NCBI GenBank assembly: GCA_034509735.1
Contig: JACGWO010000006.1
Location: 7,331,001-7,395,000, forward strand
Origin: Sesamum alatum
Taxonomy: Eukaryota; Streptophyta; Magnoliopsida; Lamiales; Pedaliaceae
Reading direction: 5' to 3'
DNA: 64,000 bases
The notes below the pieces were generated by a model. The model did no database searches. It was not told the origin of the DNA and was given only the letters and a program-made list of their open reading frames with translations. The translations under genes were made by a program, and so were the position numbers. This document shows positions 1 to 11,544 of this stretch, one piece after another; the stretch's first letter is position 1; every line of letters starts with the position of its first letter.

Positions 1-2
1 TG

Positions 3-758
3 ACTGATAATGAAGAGTTACAGCCCACTTTTAACAAGCTGTATGTTTGTTTTGATGCCTGCAAACAGGGGTTTAAACATTGCAGAAGAGTGATAGGGGT
101 AGATGGGTGTTTTTTAAAGGGCCCTCAAGGAGGGCAATTGTTAACTGTTGTGGGGGTTGATCCTAATAATGCAATGTATCCAATTGCATATGCTATAGTA
201 GAGAATGAAAATAAGGAGTCTTGGATGTGGTTTTTTATCTCTACTAAAGTGTGATTTAGAGCTTGATGAAGAATATGCATGGACTTTTATGAGGGATAAA
301 CAAAAAGGTCTAATCTCAACCCCCTAGTACCCAAGAGAGCAACCAATCTACACAGCCTGCAACACTTGAAAGAAGGAAAAAACTGTCTGTAAGTTAAACA
401 TCTCCTTATTTCACTTATTATTTACACGCCTTCTTTTAACGTACCTTGGATTTCTTTTATTTTAGGTAAAAAGGGTTGGAAGGAAAAATGTGGGATTAAA
501 GCTAAGTGGCAGTTCACACAATATTTCATCTGTTAATGTAAGTTTGATTTTCAGTTTCAATGTTCATTATTTGTTTCAGTTTTCAGATTTCAGTTTCATT
601 GTCTTATGTTGGTTGCAATTTCATAGGTTACACAATGTTCAAGAATCAATACTCCAGTTATTGTGAGAGGAGGAATGAACTTTATCACCGTGCCAAATTT
701 AAGAGCAGCCCTTGGTGCTCAACAAAAGGAAAATGGACAATCCAGTTGTGATAAATGA
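3..758 (+). pseudogene. MULE (mudrA-type) transposase, decayed, C-terminal part
   Basis: The frame starting at base 3 encodes part of the MULE transposase core: a CxxGF segment, then VIGVDGCFLKGPQGGQLL, a hallmark of the family DDE domain, then a YPIAYAIVENENKESW block. One extra base near 227 shifts the frame; the continuation (KCDLELDEEYAW) is in another frame. The rest of the catalytic domain and the SWIM zinc finger are missing after about 312. A tail follows in what look like three exons (to about 388, 466-537, 627-758) with GT-AG borders in phase 0, ending in a stop. The enzyme is not functional. The upstream part is outside the window. Confidence 0.8.
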
Positions 759-860
759 AGTGTTTGCAAGTGTAGTGTTGTTTATTTAGAAGACCGTTAG
801 TATTTAAGACTATTGTAAGACACTTTATTTGTGTTATGTTATTGAATTCCATTTCATGAT

Positions 861-1390
861 TTAGGCCAAAATGCCATACATAACATAACAAACAAGAAGA
901 CAAGTGCATATAGCAAGACATTTGTTTTTCTTTCTCAAATTATGAACTTCATTTTCAAGCACTTTTTCTTTGCTTTTGCACTTCTTCAATTCAACTTCCA
1001 AGCTTTCGTCCTTGGCCTTGTTCTCATTTATTTCGTCTTCAAGATGGTTGATTTTTCTCAACAAATCAGGAATGATTTGCTTCGATCTTGGACACATTTC
1101 CGGATCAAACCATCTAAAAACTCCACAATATTCCCTTTTCTGTGACCGAAAAAATAAAAACAAGAATTAATGGTATATAATAAAAAAAAAACAAAATAAA
1201 TAAGAATTAAATATACATTTACCCCGTAATTAGGACATGCCCAAAACCTTCTTCCCGAATTTATTTTGGTCCAAGAAGTCTTCAATGGTAGCTCAATTCC
1301 ACACTCACAATACATTTTTTCCACACAAATGTTCTCATTAGACGAACCCATACTCGTATTTGAGTAAGATTGAAATTGATTTTTCCTCAT
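861..1390 (-). CDS. GRF-type zinc-finger protein with C-terminal coiled coil and membrane segment
   Basis: Two exons, 1390-1223 and 1139-861, join in phase 0 across an 83-base GT-AG intron and give about 148 residues. The N-terminal part holds a GRF zinc finger: Cys28, Cys30, the RRFWACPNYG motif with Cys52, and Cys61 followed by FRWFD. The intron falls inside the finger, and only the spliced form restores it. Residues of roughly 75-125 are rich in charged heptads (probable coiled coil), and the last 20 are hydrophobic (possible tail anchor). GRF fingers bind nucleic acid in other proteins; small plant GRF proteins of this layout are common and mostly uncharacterised. It lies tail-to-tail with the dead transposase, inside the same element by position. 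No disabling lesion is visible. Expression is unknown. Confidence 0.7.
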
Positions 1391-1544
1391 ATCTCTCGTT
1401 TTTTTCCCAAAATATTCTCAATTTTACTTTTTCAATTCTAATTTTTGTGGTGTAGTAAATGGTAGCCAAACATGTCCTTAAATAGGCAAAAAATTGCCCA
1501 TTTTCCCGCCAAAATGCCTTTGACCGTTAACTCTGACGGTCAAC

Positions 1545-1670
1545 TAACGGCAGGTACTCAGGTCGATGAAAAAAGGAAACTTCGGGTATCAACATTGATG
1601 ACATGGAAACAGGGGGTACCAGAGGTGAAATAAGGCCATACCTGGGGTACCAAAAGTGAAATTATCCCTG
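1545..1670. repeat. Probable MULE terminal inverted repeat (right end)
   Basis: A non-coding end region with repeated 'ggtacc...gtgaaat' type sub-motifs, ending at CCCTG near 1670, after which composition changes to plain AT-rich DNA. It is called a TIR because it closes the transposase-bearing segment. Its partner is outside the window. Confidence 0.45.
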
Positions 1671-3523
1671 GTTAATAATATTGATTCACCATAATTTTAA
1701 GCCGTGGTCATTTATAGGGTAACAAAAAATCTATTTTTTGTAGTGATATGAGATATCAATTACAATTTGTTAGAAAAACACTTAACATGGTTATATATTT
1801 ATTATAAAAGAATACAAATAAATATAAAAAACTTACTAATTTGTTTATCAATAAGATTGTGAAAAGTCCTTATTTCGAATTAAATATTTCAGAAACTATA
1901 TAACAATAATATATAAAGATTAAACAAATATTATTTGAAATAAAATAAGATGATTATGATAGCAGATCGTAACAAAGTGCTGATGTCATCTATTTCAAGT
2001 TCTTGCATTTATCAATTGCATAAAAAATATAGAAAATTACCAATAACAAAGAATTAGTTATAAATTGATCTCATTTACATATTTATATCTCTCTCTATAT
2101 ATATTATAATACCAATAAAAAATATCGTAATTATTATTATAGTCTTGAATATTAGTTTATGCATTGTCAAAACTTTTTGTATAAGCATATAAGGAATTCC
2201 AGTATATTATTGATATTGTTACTATTCTTATTCTTATAATTACTATTACTATTATTATTACCACGGTCGAACGCAATTTATGCGGTCTACGTAAAAATAA
2301 AATCAAACTCAATTGCTTCAATGCGGTCTTTTTTTTTTTACTAGCCCGAGACCGATCCAACCCACCCCTCCCTTAGCCCGCTAATTGCGGTGTGGTTTGG
2401 GTTGGACCGATCAATTGGGGCGGCCCGACGATCTTGTTGAACACCCCTAGTTTCCACTGTCCGCAATTAGCAAAGAATAGAAAAAGAACCTGGACGCGTG
2501 AGACACAAATGGTTAACAAATTTAAATTTTGGGTTATCTTGAAATTCTATGAGGTTAGATCTAATTAAAAAAAATATATCCCTACTCTCTGCAAAACTAT
2601 AATTACATCATTTGAGTTGGTAGTTATAATTATAAATACGCCCCTTTCATTTATTTATAAAATCACAAACACTCCTTAAGCTACATTACATTCCTTAAGG
2701 CCGTGCTTGAAATGAAGGAATATGCTAGGAATGAAATGAGCATTCCTAAACTCATTCCAACGTGCCTGCCTGGTATAGAATAGGATTAGGAATACAGAAT
2801 ACCAGTTATCTTAAGAATGCTAAGACCATGGTATTAGCTATTTCCAATATATAGGAAATATATTATTTTTTTATATTGCTAAAATAATAAAATTATATAT
2901 TATTTTAAATATATTAAATATAATAAGTATCAAAAAAATATTTAAACATGTGTCAAAATATAAAAGTATATAGTATAAATAATTAAAATTTTAAATATTT
3001 TATTAAATATAGTATCAAGTTAGTTAAATATTTATATGCATTTTACCAAATATTTACAATAAGTAAAAAATTATATAGCAAAATGTATACCATTATTTAT
3101 TATTTATTTTATATTTTCAATATGTGCTAAAATTTATAAATAATAAGTATTTATTAGGAATTTAACATGAAAACATCCAAATATATATTGTAAATTAATA
3201 ATGACTTAACACTCCAAAATAATATTTCTTATGTAACAATACTTTGTGCAATTGTTTTTTATTTTAATTAAATTTTATTACTATTTACCAAACATATAAA
3301 TAAGTGATTTGAAAAATTCTTATTCAAGTCCTTTTCTTATTCCTTGTGATACCAAACATATCAATGATACTAATTTATAATTTATTTTCTACCTTTATTT
3401 CGTTACTAAGTTTATTCTATTTCCATCAAATTTTATTCCTGCATACCAATCGTCTTAGATGGTGTAACTTTGATTTTATAAGAGACAAACATCACGCTAA
3501 CATCCATTCTTGAGGTGTATTTA
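1671..3523. other. AT-rich intergenic stretch with MITE relics
   Basis: No convincing gene. At 2340-2452 a GC-richer tract ends in a motif whose reverse complement (AGGGGTGTTCAACAAG) resembles hAT-type termini, but no partner end was found. At about 2540-2690 there is a partial copy of the small repeat family seen complete at 18231-18489. At 2700-3450, motifs around 'gaatgaaatgagcattcc' and 'attcctgcatacc' suggest the two eroded ends of another MITE. The rest is simple A+T-rich sequence. Confidence 0.4.
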
Positions 3524-3797
3524 TCTATACTATTATAAAAGAAAATTTTTTGGCATACCAACTTTTGAATGTCTAAATTTACCTTTCATATCATTTCTTT
3601 CTTTTAAAAAAATATTGATCCGAAAAGTAATTTTATTATTTTCCTCCCAATCCGCTACTCCACGTATCTCTCACCTCACTCCATTTTTTTATCTTACTAA
3701 TTTTTTTTCTCATTCCTTCACAATTTTTTTTTTCTTTTTATCTCACACCACAATTTTGTGTCATATGTTCGCGAGGACCGCGTGCAACGACAACTAG
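3524..3797 (+). mobile_element. Non-autonomous Helitron, copy 1
   Basis: It starts with TCTATACTATTATAAAAG after an A and ends in CTAG before a T, the A|TC...CTRR|T arrangement of Helitrons. A short GC hairpin (CGCG, 5-base loop, CGCG) lies about 14 bases before the end. The 274 bp body is pyrimidine-rich and non-coding. A near-identical copy starts at 4179. Helitrons move by rolling-circle replication using proteins from autonomous relatives. Confidence 0.7.
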
Positions 3798-3844
3798 TAA
3801 TTTTATAAAGAATATGTTATGTTTATGTTACTAAGTTGGATAGA

Positions 3845-4626
3845 TATTACTTTTGGTCCCTCAACCATATTACTTATTTGGATTTGGTCCCTCATGTTTC
3901 ATTTCATCAAACTTAGTCCCTCAAGTTTAAAAATTTCATTAATTTTAGTCCCTACCGTTAAATATCCGTCAAAAATATCGAATTTGTAAAAAAAAAATAA
4001 AAAACATCGCTTGATTTTTTTACTAAATGAAATATTACTTATATATATACAACAATACATAGTGAAATAAAAAACATTTCAAAACAATTTTGAAAATTCT
4101 CAAAATCAACCATTCTAATAACCATATCAAGTTTCTATATATCCTAAAAACAAAAAAATAAAATATAACCAACCAAAATCTATACTATTATAAAAGAAAA
4201 CCTTTTGGCGTATCAATTTTTGAATGCCCAAATTTACCCTTCATATCATTTCTTTTTCAAAAAAAATTATTGATCCAAAAAGTAATTTTACTATTTTTCT
4301 CTCAACCCACTACTACACGTTTCTTTCACCTTACTCCATGTTTCTTTTTTTTTTTAATTTACTAACTTTTTTTTTCATTCCTTCATATTTTCTTCTTTTT
4401 TTATCTCATAGTTCTTTTTTATATGCTCGCGGGGATCGCGTGCAACAACGATTAGTATTACAAAAACCAACTCTTTAGTACAAGAGCACGTGTTCGAATA
4501 TCCATGAGCTTGTTTACGTTTAAAATTGATAAAAATTTTAAATTTGAGGGATTAAATCTGATGAGATGAAAATATGGAAAACCAAATTCGAATAAGTGAC
4601 GTAGTTGAGCAATCAAAAGTGATTTA
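3845..4626. mobile_element. Long-TIR element interrupted by a Helitron
   Basis: The left arm (about 3845-3935; 'ttggtccctcaa', 'ttggtccctcatg', 'cttagtccctcaag') matches the reverse complement of about 4535-4626 over some 90 bases with mismatches. The interior is AT-rich and non-coding. The second Helitron (4179-4455) lies between the arms, so it inserted later. Family not determined; no target duplication recognised. Confidence 0.45.
4179..4455 (+). mobile_element. Non-autonomous Helitron, copy 2
   Basis: It shares the 5' end (TCTATACTATTATAAAAG after an A), length (277 bp), pyrimidine-rich body and 3' hairpin (CGCG, loop, CGCG) of the copy at 3524. The final tetranucleotide is TTAG instead of CTAG, followed by T. 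It sits inside the TIR element at 3845-4626. Confidence 0.65.
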
Positions 4627-4977
4627 AGTTTGGGGTGTCAGACGTAATTTATCCAAATTAGAAAGCCGAAAGAAAATATAAACATGAAAACTCTCTTCAG
4701 ATGGGTTCCAAATGGCGGCAGTATTGAAGCAAAAAAGGGAATAGCTGAGCACGGAAGAGAAGAACAGAGTAAAACGAGAAGAGGAAGAGGGGAGAAAGAA
4801 CCCAAGAAAGAAGAGAACACAAGGCGCTGTGGGCGGTGGCCGCCGCAGCCAAGGAGGTTCAACAGTCGGCATGTGCTGAATTTTTGTCGGAGTGAACCTC
4901 CCGATTAGGTTGCAAAAGGCGCGCCTGGGCGAGGCCTGTACAGAAGCCCTCAATTAGGCGCTGCGCCTTTGGCGACT

Positions 4978-7548
4978 ATGAATAGAATGAGTGAAACCCT
5001 TTCCTTGGTGCTTCAAAGGGCACATTATCTGACAAATTCTGAAACCAGTTTTCTAGTTTTTGCTGATGTTCTTAAATCATGCGCCGCAACGTCAGATACC
5101 CACTTGGGCAAATCTTTGCATAGTCAAGTCATTAAACAAGGGCATGATTCGTGCCTGGTTGTTTTGAAAGCTTTGCTGAACATGTATGCTAAGTGCAAAG
5201 CCCTTGGAGATTGCCAGAAATTGTTTGGTGAAATGAATGGTCATGATACAGTCACTTGGAACATTCTTTTGTCCGGGTTTGCGGGTTCAAGGAATCATGA
5301 TTATAAGGTGATGGGATTGTTTAATATGGTCCATGCTGCAAGGGATCCGAGACCAAGCCCTGTCACGCTTGCTATTGTGCTTCCTGTCTACGCACGTGCC
5401 GGCACTCAGGGTGCTGGGAAGAGTATGCATGCATATGTGATAAAGTCTGGAATGGAAAGACAGACACTGGTAGGAAATGCTTTAGTGTCAATGTATGCAA
5501 AATGTGGACTTGTTTTAGATGCATCTGCTGTTTTCCATGGAATTGCTGATAAAGATGTTGTTTCGTATAATGCAGTAATTGCAGGTTTGGCTGAGAATAA
5601 GCTTGTGGAAAATGCATTTGAACTCTTCCATGAGATGAATAAAGGGCCAGTGCTGCCTAATTATGCCACCATTGCAAATATTCTGCCAATCTGTGCTGGT
5701 TTTGGAAATACTGTTGGTCACATATTGGGGAAAGAGATACATTGTTATGTGTTGCGACGTAATGAGTTGGAAAATGAAATCATGATAATTAATGCTCTTC
5801 TAATCTTCTATTTGAGAATTGGACGAATACGAGAGGCAGAATTTTTATTTGGAAGGATGAAACTCAGAGACTTGGTTTCCTGGAACACTATTATTGCTGG
5901 CTATGCTTCAAATGGTCAATGGTGGAAATCATTAGAGGCGTTTCATGAGTTTGTTAATATGAGGATGATTGGACTGGATGCTGTAACTGTGATCAGCATT
6001 CTTCCTGTTTGTGCCCAGTTGTGTAATCTGCAAGTGGGAAAGATGATACATGGATATGTTTTGCGGCATCCTGCTCTACATGAGGATACATCCATTGGTA
6101 ATGCCCTTGTAAACTTTTATGCAAAATGTTGCTCATTGGCAGCAGCATTCCATACATTTTCTCTTATTCCTCAGAAAGATTTAATATCATGGAATACTAT
6201 GCTTGATGCGTTTGGGATAAATCTACTTGAGAATAAGTTTGCTGACCTATTAACTCGGATGTTTGTGGATGGAATGAAACCTGATGCAGTTACTATCTTA
6301 ACTGTGGTGCAGTTTTGTTCTAGCCTTTCCAGAATAAAGAATGTTAAAGAAGCTCATGGGTTTTCACTGAGATCCAATCTTTTACTTAGTGATGGTGAAC
6401 CTACTCTTGGAAATGCATTGCTTGACGCATATGCCAAATGTGGAAATATGGAGTACGCATCAAAAATGTTTGAGAACCTATCTGGAAAGAGGAATGTGGT
6501 TACTTGCAATTCGATGATTTCAGGATATTTGACATATGGTTCGTATTATGATGCAAATATAATATTTGAGAGGATGTCAGAGAGGGATCTTACCACTTGG
6601 AATCTCATGGTGAGGGGTTATGCTCAGAATGAGTGTCCTAGTGAAGCACTCAATTTGTTTCATGAGTTGCAGTCCCATGGAATCAGACCTGATGCCATGA
6701 CTATCATGAGCATCCTTCCTGTTTGTGGTCAAATGGCTTCAGTTCATTTGCTGAGGCAGTGTCATGGATATGTAGTTAGGGCTTGTTTTGAGGATGCTCA
6801 TTTAAAGGCAGCTCTTCTAGATGGCTATTCAAAATGTGGAAGCATAAGTAGTGCATATAAACTCTACCAATCAACTCCTCAAAAAGACCTTGTTGTGTTC
6901 ACAGCTATGGTTGGAGGATTTGCAATGCATGGAATGGGCAAAGAAGCTATTAGGGTCTTTGACTATATGCTTGAGTGTGGTATCAAACCAGATCATGTTG
7001 TAATAACTGCGGTTTTATCTGCTTGCCGTCATGCTGGTCTTATTAATGAAGGCTTGATGATTTTTAATTCAATATATCAGGTGCATCATATGAACCCAAG
7101 CATGGAACAATATGCTTGTGTGGTAGATCTCCTCGGTCGAGGAGGCCGCATTAATGAAGCATTTTTCTTTATAAATCAAATGCCTATTGCAGCCAATTCG
7201 AATATATGGGGTGCGCTTCTTGGTGCTTGTAAAACCCACCATGATGTAGATATGGGTAATGTTGTCGCTGATCACCTTTTAAAAATTGCAACTGGTGACA
7301 TTGGAAATTATGTTGTTTTATCAAATCTATATGCTGCGGATGCCAGATGGGATGGGGTATCGGAGATGAGAAGGCTGATGAAGATGAAGGACCTGAAAAA
7401 GCCAGCTGGTTGTAGTTGGATTGAAGTGGGACAAAGTAAAAATATATTCGTAGCAGGAGATTGTTCTCATCCAAAAAGAAACCTAATTTACAGCATGTTG
7501 AGTCACCTGGATGAACAGATCAAAGATCTTAAGTCTCCTTATATTTGA
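4978..7548 (+). CDS. PLS-class pentatricopeptide repeat protein, E subgroup (At5g08490/SLG1-like)
   Basis: A single uninterrupted frame encodes about 856 residues; most plant PPR genes are likewise intronless. The first ATG in frame after an upstream stop (4906) is at 4978, followed by a second at 4987. The protein is a chain of degenerate 31-36 residue repeats with P, L and S types. Signatures include 'LVGNALVSMYAKCG', 'DKDVVSYNAVIAGLAEN', 'LGNALLDAYAKCG' and 'ERDLTTWNLMVRGYAQN'. It closes with an E/E+ region ('KPAGCSWIEVG...') and has no DYW deaminase domain. Repeat order and several diagnostic stretches match, from memory, Arabidopsis At5g08490 (SLG1), a mitochondrial RNA-editing factor. 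By analogy it would bind specific mitochondrial transcripts and recruit an editing deaminase. Organelle targeting is inferred; the short N-terminus is compatible with it. No frameshift or stop is seen. Confidence 0.93.
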   Translation: MNRMSETLSLVLQRAHYLTNSETSFLVFADVLKSCAATSDTHLGKSLHSQVIKQGHDSCLVVLKALLNMYAKCKALGDCQKLFGEMNGHDTVTWNILLSGFAGSRNHDYKVMGLFNMVHAARDPRPSPVTLAIVLPVYARAGTQGAGKSMHAYVIKSGMERQTLVGNALVSMYAKCGLVLDASAVFHGIADKDVVSYNAVIAGLAENKLVENAFELFHEMNKGPVLPNYATIANILPICAGFGNTVGHILGKEIHCYVLRRNELENEIMIINALLIFYLRIGRIREAEFLFGRMKLRDLVSWNTIIAGYASNGQWWKSLEAFHEFVNMRMIGLDAVTVISILPVCAQLCNLQVGKMIHGYVLRHPALHEDTSIGNALVNFYAKCCSLAAAFHTFSLIPQKDLISWNTMLDAFGINLLENKFADLLTRMFVDGMKPDAVTILTVVQFCSSLSRIKNVKEAHGFSLRSNLLLSDGEPTLGNALLDAYAKCGNMEYASKMFENLSGKRNVVTCNSMISGYLTYGSYYDANIIFERMSERDLTTWNLMVRGYAQNECPSEALNLFHELQSHGIRPDAMTIMSILPVCGQMASVHLLRQCHGYVVRACFEDAHLKAALLDGYSKCGSISSAYKLYQSTPQKDLVVFTAMVGGFAMHGMGKEAIRVFDYMLECGIKPDHVVITAVLSACRHAGLINEGLMIFNSIYQVHHMNPSMEQYACVVDLLGRGGRINEAFFFINQMPIAANSNIWGALLGACKTHHDVDMGNVVADHLLKIATGDIGNYVVLSNLYAADARWDGVSEMRRLMKMKDLKKPAGCSWIEVGQSKNIFVAGDCSHPKRNLIYSMLSHLDEQIKDLKSPYI

Positions 7549-10080
7549 AGGCAAGGACAGCCTAGTGGTACTTCTTAACTTACAGTTTTAAATGGTGGAC
7601 ATCTTGCCGGAAAGATGTTCCAGTCTGCTTGCCTCTCCTTAGACCTGGATACCTCTTCTTGAGTAGCCATGTTTAAGGGTCTTTCACTTCACTAGATGGA
7701 AGCAAGATGCTTTCACACTATATCTTGATCACTCAAGTGGGCGGTTGGCCGTCTGTCTGAATGCAAAATGTAAGTTTCTCTCCAAGTGATTGGACTTTTG
7801 AGGATTAGAATTATTTTCACCCAATTGGGCCAATCCATTTACTTGTTTCCTTAGGTGATTAATGATTCAAGTTACATTTTGCTGTTTCTTTCAGTATCTT
7901 TTGAATAACATATATGATATTTGTGATGTCCTAGGAATATATCTCTTCATCATGAATTCATAGGATATGGTACCGACCCTCTCCTCTGCATCCAACTGTG
8001 CCAATTGGATATATTAGGTAATTGCAGTCTTGTCTATCTTCAGTTGATTCAGGTGATTGGTTGTGTATTTGCACCTATGTTTCGGTTATGAATCCTTATA
8101 CCGGGTATCCTACGTTTGGTGGTATACTGCATGTTGTGCAAGTGAAATGGCTTCATTGTTTTTCCCTTTCAGGTCATGATATATGTCGTACATACTATCC
8201 GTTAGTTTGAAGTGGTAATCCAACCGTAGTACCTCAATCTGGTCTGACGGTTTGGGATTGATGTGCCAAGTTAATGAAGGACTACGCGATTTTGAAAGCA
8301 TAAGTTTGTACCAAAACCATTTTATGTACCATCTGTAAGTTCAAATTCTCTTCTAGTGACTCTTGAACTAATCTGTTAGTTGAACAAAAGATCATTCCTC
8401 TAATCTCAGGAATCAAAAGTTGTAATTTCTGATCTTAGAGTTTTCAGAACCATTGATCTGATTGAACTCGTTATAAAGATTAAAATCCATAACAGCAAAA
8501 ATCTTTCAGCTGAGATAATATAAATTGAAATCTTCTAAATACAAGGTGACCTTTTAGGTCTATCACTATGCTTTGTGTGTGGAAAAGCACATCCTCCTTA
8601 ATTTTTCTGTGGCAGGTGCTAAGACATAAGCACGTCTGTCGCTGTCCTTCAGAATGTAAAGATCCTGAAAGCTTGTAATGTTGCCTTGCTGGTTTATTGA
8701 AGCAAATTTAAGGTGGAACAAATGCATAAAATGGCTATTGTTACCATTTGGTTTTTGAGTCCGTAACTTTCTTTATTGTGGTGGAATTTTAGTTGGATAT
8801 TTCTGTATACTCTGAATGCTGAGTAGTATACTCGTTCTCCTGGTTTTTCCCCTATTATGCACTGTGAAATGGAGGAACAGTTGCTGCATGGTTTAGAATT
8901 GCCCTAGCTGAATAGAAAAGTAACGAATTTTTCTATGTTAGAATGATAATAGCATGTTTATGTGTAACTCTTCGCAAAGACCTCATGTAAATGCATCACA
9001 CCAGTTTGTGCTTCTTGTACAAGATGAACTTCTGGTGGATAATTACAACAATGTCTAAGCAGAGCAGGATACAAGGCGCTTTTAGCTTTTCGCTGTTTTC
9101 TGCTGAATTTTGGATTAGAAGCAGAATGTATTAGCTTTTTTCAGCCGAAGCTCGAAGTGATGACAACACTCTCTAAATCAGACTCCATGTAAGGCTTCGA
9201 AGATTTGCTAACTTGACTGGCCATGGTAAGCCTTGCTGCAATAACACAACAGGGTAAAACATGATTCCTCCATTAAGCTTAACCTATGAACAAAAATCTC
9301 TATTTTCTGCTTAAGTAACTGAAAATGTTTGTTTCTTTTCTTTCTGAAATCAACAGGTATTCCTACTGCGAGATTTGGGCTCAGCGAGGTTGGTGATGAA
9401 AGCAGAGAGCGTTAAGTATAATTTGTAGGGAGACAGCTCCAGACCAAAGTACAGTACCGCCTGGTGCATCAGTCGTCTGACTTCAGAAAATGAAGTTGAA
9501 TGAATCTTGATACACAACCTCCTTCCTACAGAAGCCATTTTGCCAAAATTCTGCAAAGTGTAGGGAGAGCTTAGGACTTCAGATCCCGTTTACTAAACAA
9601 TATCTCGGGCTTGTTATTCTGAGTTCCAGACTGATTTGTGTTTTTTTGTTTTGTATAAATTGGCAACAGCAAATCGAATCGAGGGAAGTCTGAAGCAGCT
9701 CGCAGCATCAGGTTTTGCGGGGAAGGAATCTGATTGGACAATCTAAGGCCATCACGAGTTTCTTCTTGATTGTACGTTAACGTCCCCCAGGTGATACTAT
9801 TTAGTCTATAAGAGCGGGATTAGAGGTTTTTGTTCTTCGGGTCGCTTCGTATTTTCTTATTACCAGTTAGATTTAAAGACGTTCCCTGTTTAAATGGCCC
9901 GAGAAGCTCGGTTAACTCCTCACGGTCTTATTTTGCACACTCTTGCACCTCAAACGATCAAGTTACATTTATGAGGGTGTGTTGCGTTTTTAGCCATATA
10001 AGATTTGACGTATCCCTAGTTCGCAATGAGCTTATGTGCTACCCCGTTTTCATTTGCAGTTTTTAGTTTTTGAAACAGTA
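7549..10080 (+). other. Repeat-poor flank downstream of the PPR gene, possible spliced 3' UTR
   Basis: About 2.5 kb with balanced composition, unlike the AT-rich repeats around it. No long or conserved frame is seen on either strand. It contains donor-like sites (for example near 7770) and pyrimidine-rich tracts before AG. It could be a long, spliced 3' untranslated region of the PPR gene, or a separate non-coding transcript. No RNA family is recognised. Confidence 0.3.
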
Positions 10081-10523
10081 ACGAGAGTGAATACATATTT
10101 GTATATATGTAATTCCACTCAAAATATCTTCACCACTATTTTCATCTCAGTAATATATTTAAGATCTCTTCTAGCAAATTGATCGTGTTGAAAGATTATT
10201 TTCCTATATATTCTTTTCAATTGAATTATTATTCATTCTTTAAGGCCTAATTTACATTCAGCCCAATCCCTCGCTCATTATTTTATTTAGTAATTCTTTC
10301 ATTCAAGTCTCAAGATTAATAGACAAGCTTAGATATAATTTAGAAGTATAAAAATAGATTATGAAATTTATGATTATACAAATGCAGGTTACTTTTGAGA
10401 ACATGTAGACTTGTGGATTTCAACTTACCTCTCATTGTTTCAATAATAGTTGTAGGAGTAGTTGTATTTGTACCATTATATGTTGCATTTAATTTGCAAT
10501 TATTATTGTACTAATTTAAAACT

Positions 10524-10837
10524 CACTGCAAATAAATATTAGTGAAAGATATCAAATAGTAATTTTAAAGTTATCACTAAAAAAATGTATCAAGTGATAA
10601 CAATTTTGATCTTGTCATTAGAATTGTGTATAAATTATCAATACAAAAAATTAGTGACGAATTTATATTGACAACTTAATTAGTAATGGTAAAATATAAT
10701 GACACCAATTAGTAATTATCACTGTGTTGTCATTATATGTGTCTAATTGTCTTTAGTGATAATTTTATATACTATTTTTGTTATTAATTTTTACTAATAA
10801 CAACTTCTATAAAATAATAATCACTATTGAAATCATA
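10524..10837. mobile_element. CACTA-type MITE relic, left part
   Basis: It shares the unusual internal motifs of the element at 24250-24690 (repeated 'ttagtgacaa'/'ttgtcacta' units and a 'ctaataacaa...ataaaataataat' block) in the same order, starting at CACTGCAAATAA. The matching continuation ('ctattgtcataatttg') is found at 12471-12535, after the next element. The relic is therefore split by the insertion at 10838-12470. Confidence 0.45.
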
Positions 10838-11544
10838 GGCTAAAATGCATAAAACCCCCCTGTATTTTGAAAAATCGGTTAAAAACCCTCTTCTGTTTTA
10901 AAAATAGGCGAAAAAACCCCTTCATAATTTGTAAAAGTCAGCAAAAAACACCCCTTCCGTTATGAATTAATGGAGGTGTAACGGACGCGCGTGTTGTGCG
11001 TCTGGGTGCGGATTTTTGCTGTTTTTAAGCTCTTTTTTGTGCCTTTTTGACAAAAATACCCTCATGTGGTCTATATATGTTGCTAAGGCTTGTCTGGGGT
11101 GTTTTTTTTTTTTTTTTTTGACATTTCTCCTCTACATATTTGGGCACTTCTTTTGTGTGTGTGTGTGTGTGTTTACTTTTGTATTTATCTAAAAATTTAA
11201 ATATACGAAGAAAATATATAAAATATGAAAAAGATATTCTTACTTGTTTTTACTTTTGTATTTATTTAAAATACGAAAGAAATATATAATTTTTTTAAAG
11301 TTTTATAGTATAATTTAAATTGACAATACAAGTATTAATATAATAAATTCATTTTTCAAATTTATATATCTCAACGACTAGAAATGTTGATTAACTATAC
11401 ATTATTAACTAATTTAAATTATTATTTAATTAAAAATATTTAAATAAATTATATTTATTTACTATAAATAATATTAAAATTTAAAATTCTTATAAGTATT
11501 GAAATTTTATTTAATACTTTTCTTTAATTATTTTAAATTTTAAA

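Larger units (their letters stand above)
1..1670. mobile_element. Mutator-like element (MULE), right-hand part
   Basis: The stretch contains a decayed MULE transposase on the plus strand, a convergent GRF zinc-finger gene on the minus strand, and a non-coding end that finishes near 1670. That end, read inwards on the minus strand, begins GGGATAATTTCACTTTTGG and looks like a long terminal inverted repeat. The left end lies outside the window, so the TIR pair and target duplication cannot be confirmed. MULEs move by cut-and-paste with a DDE transposase and often carry extra genes. Assignment of the GRF gene to the same element is inferred from position. Confidence 0.65.

Noticed and set aside
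4969..4977. TTG at 4969 as the PPR start
   Set aside because: It is not an ATG; the first in-frame ATG is at 4978 and there is an in-frame stop upstream at 4906.
9391..9480. Possible C/D box snoRNA (GTGATGA ... CTGA)
   Set aside because: Box spacing fits, but no terminal stem pairs the flanks and no convincing D' or guide element is seen.
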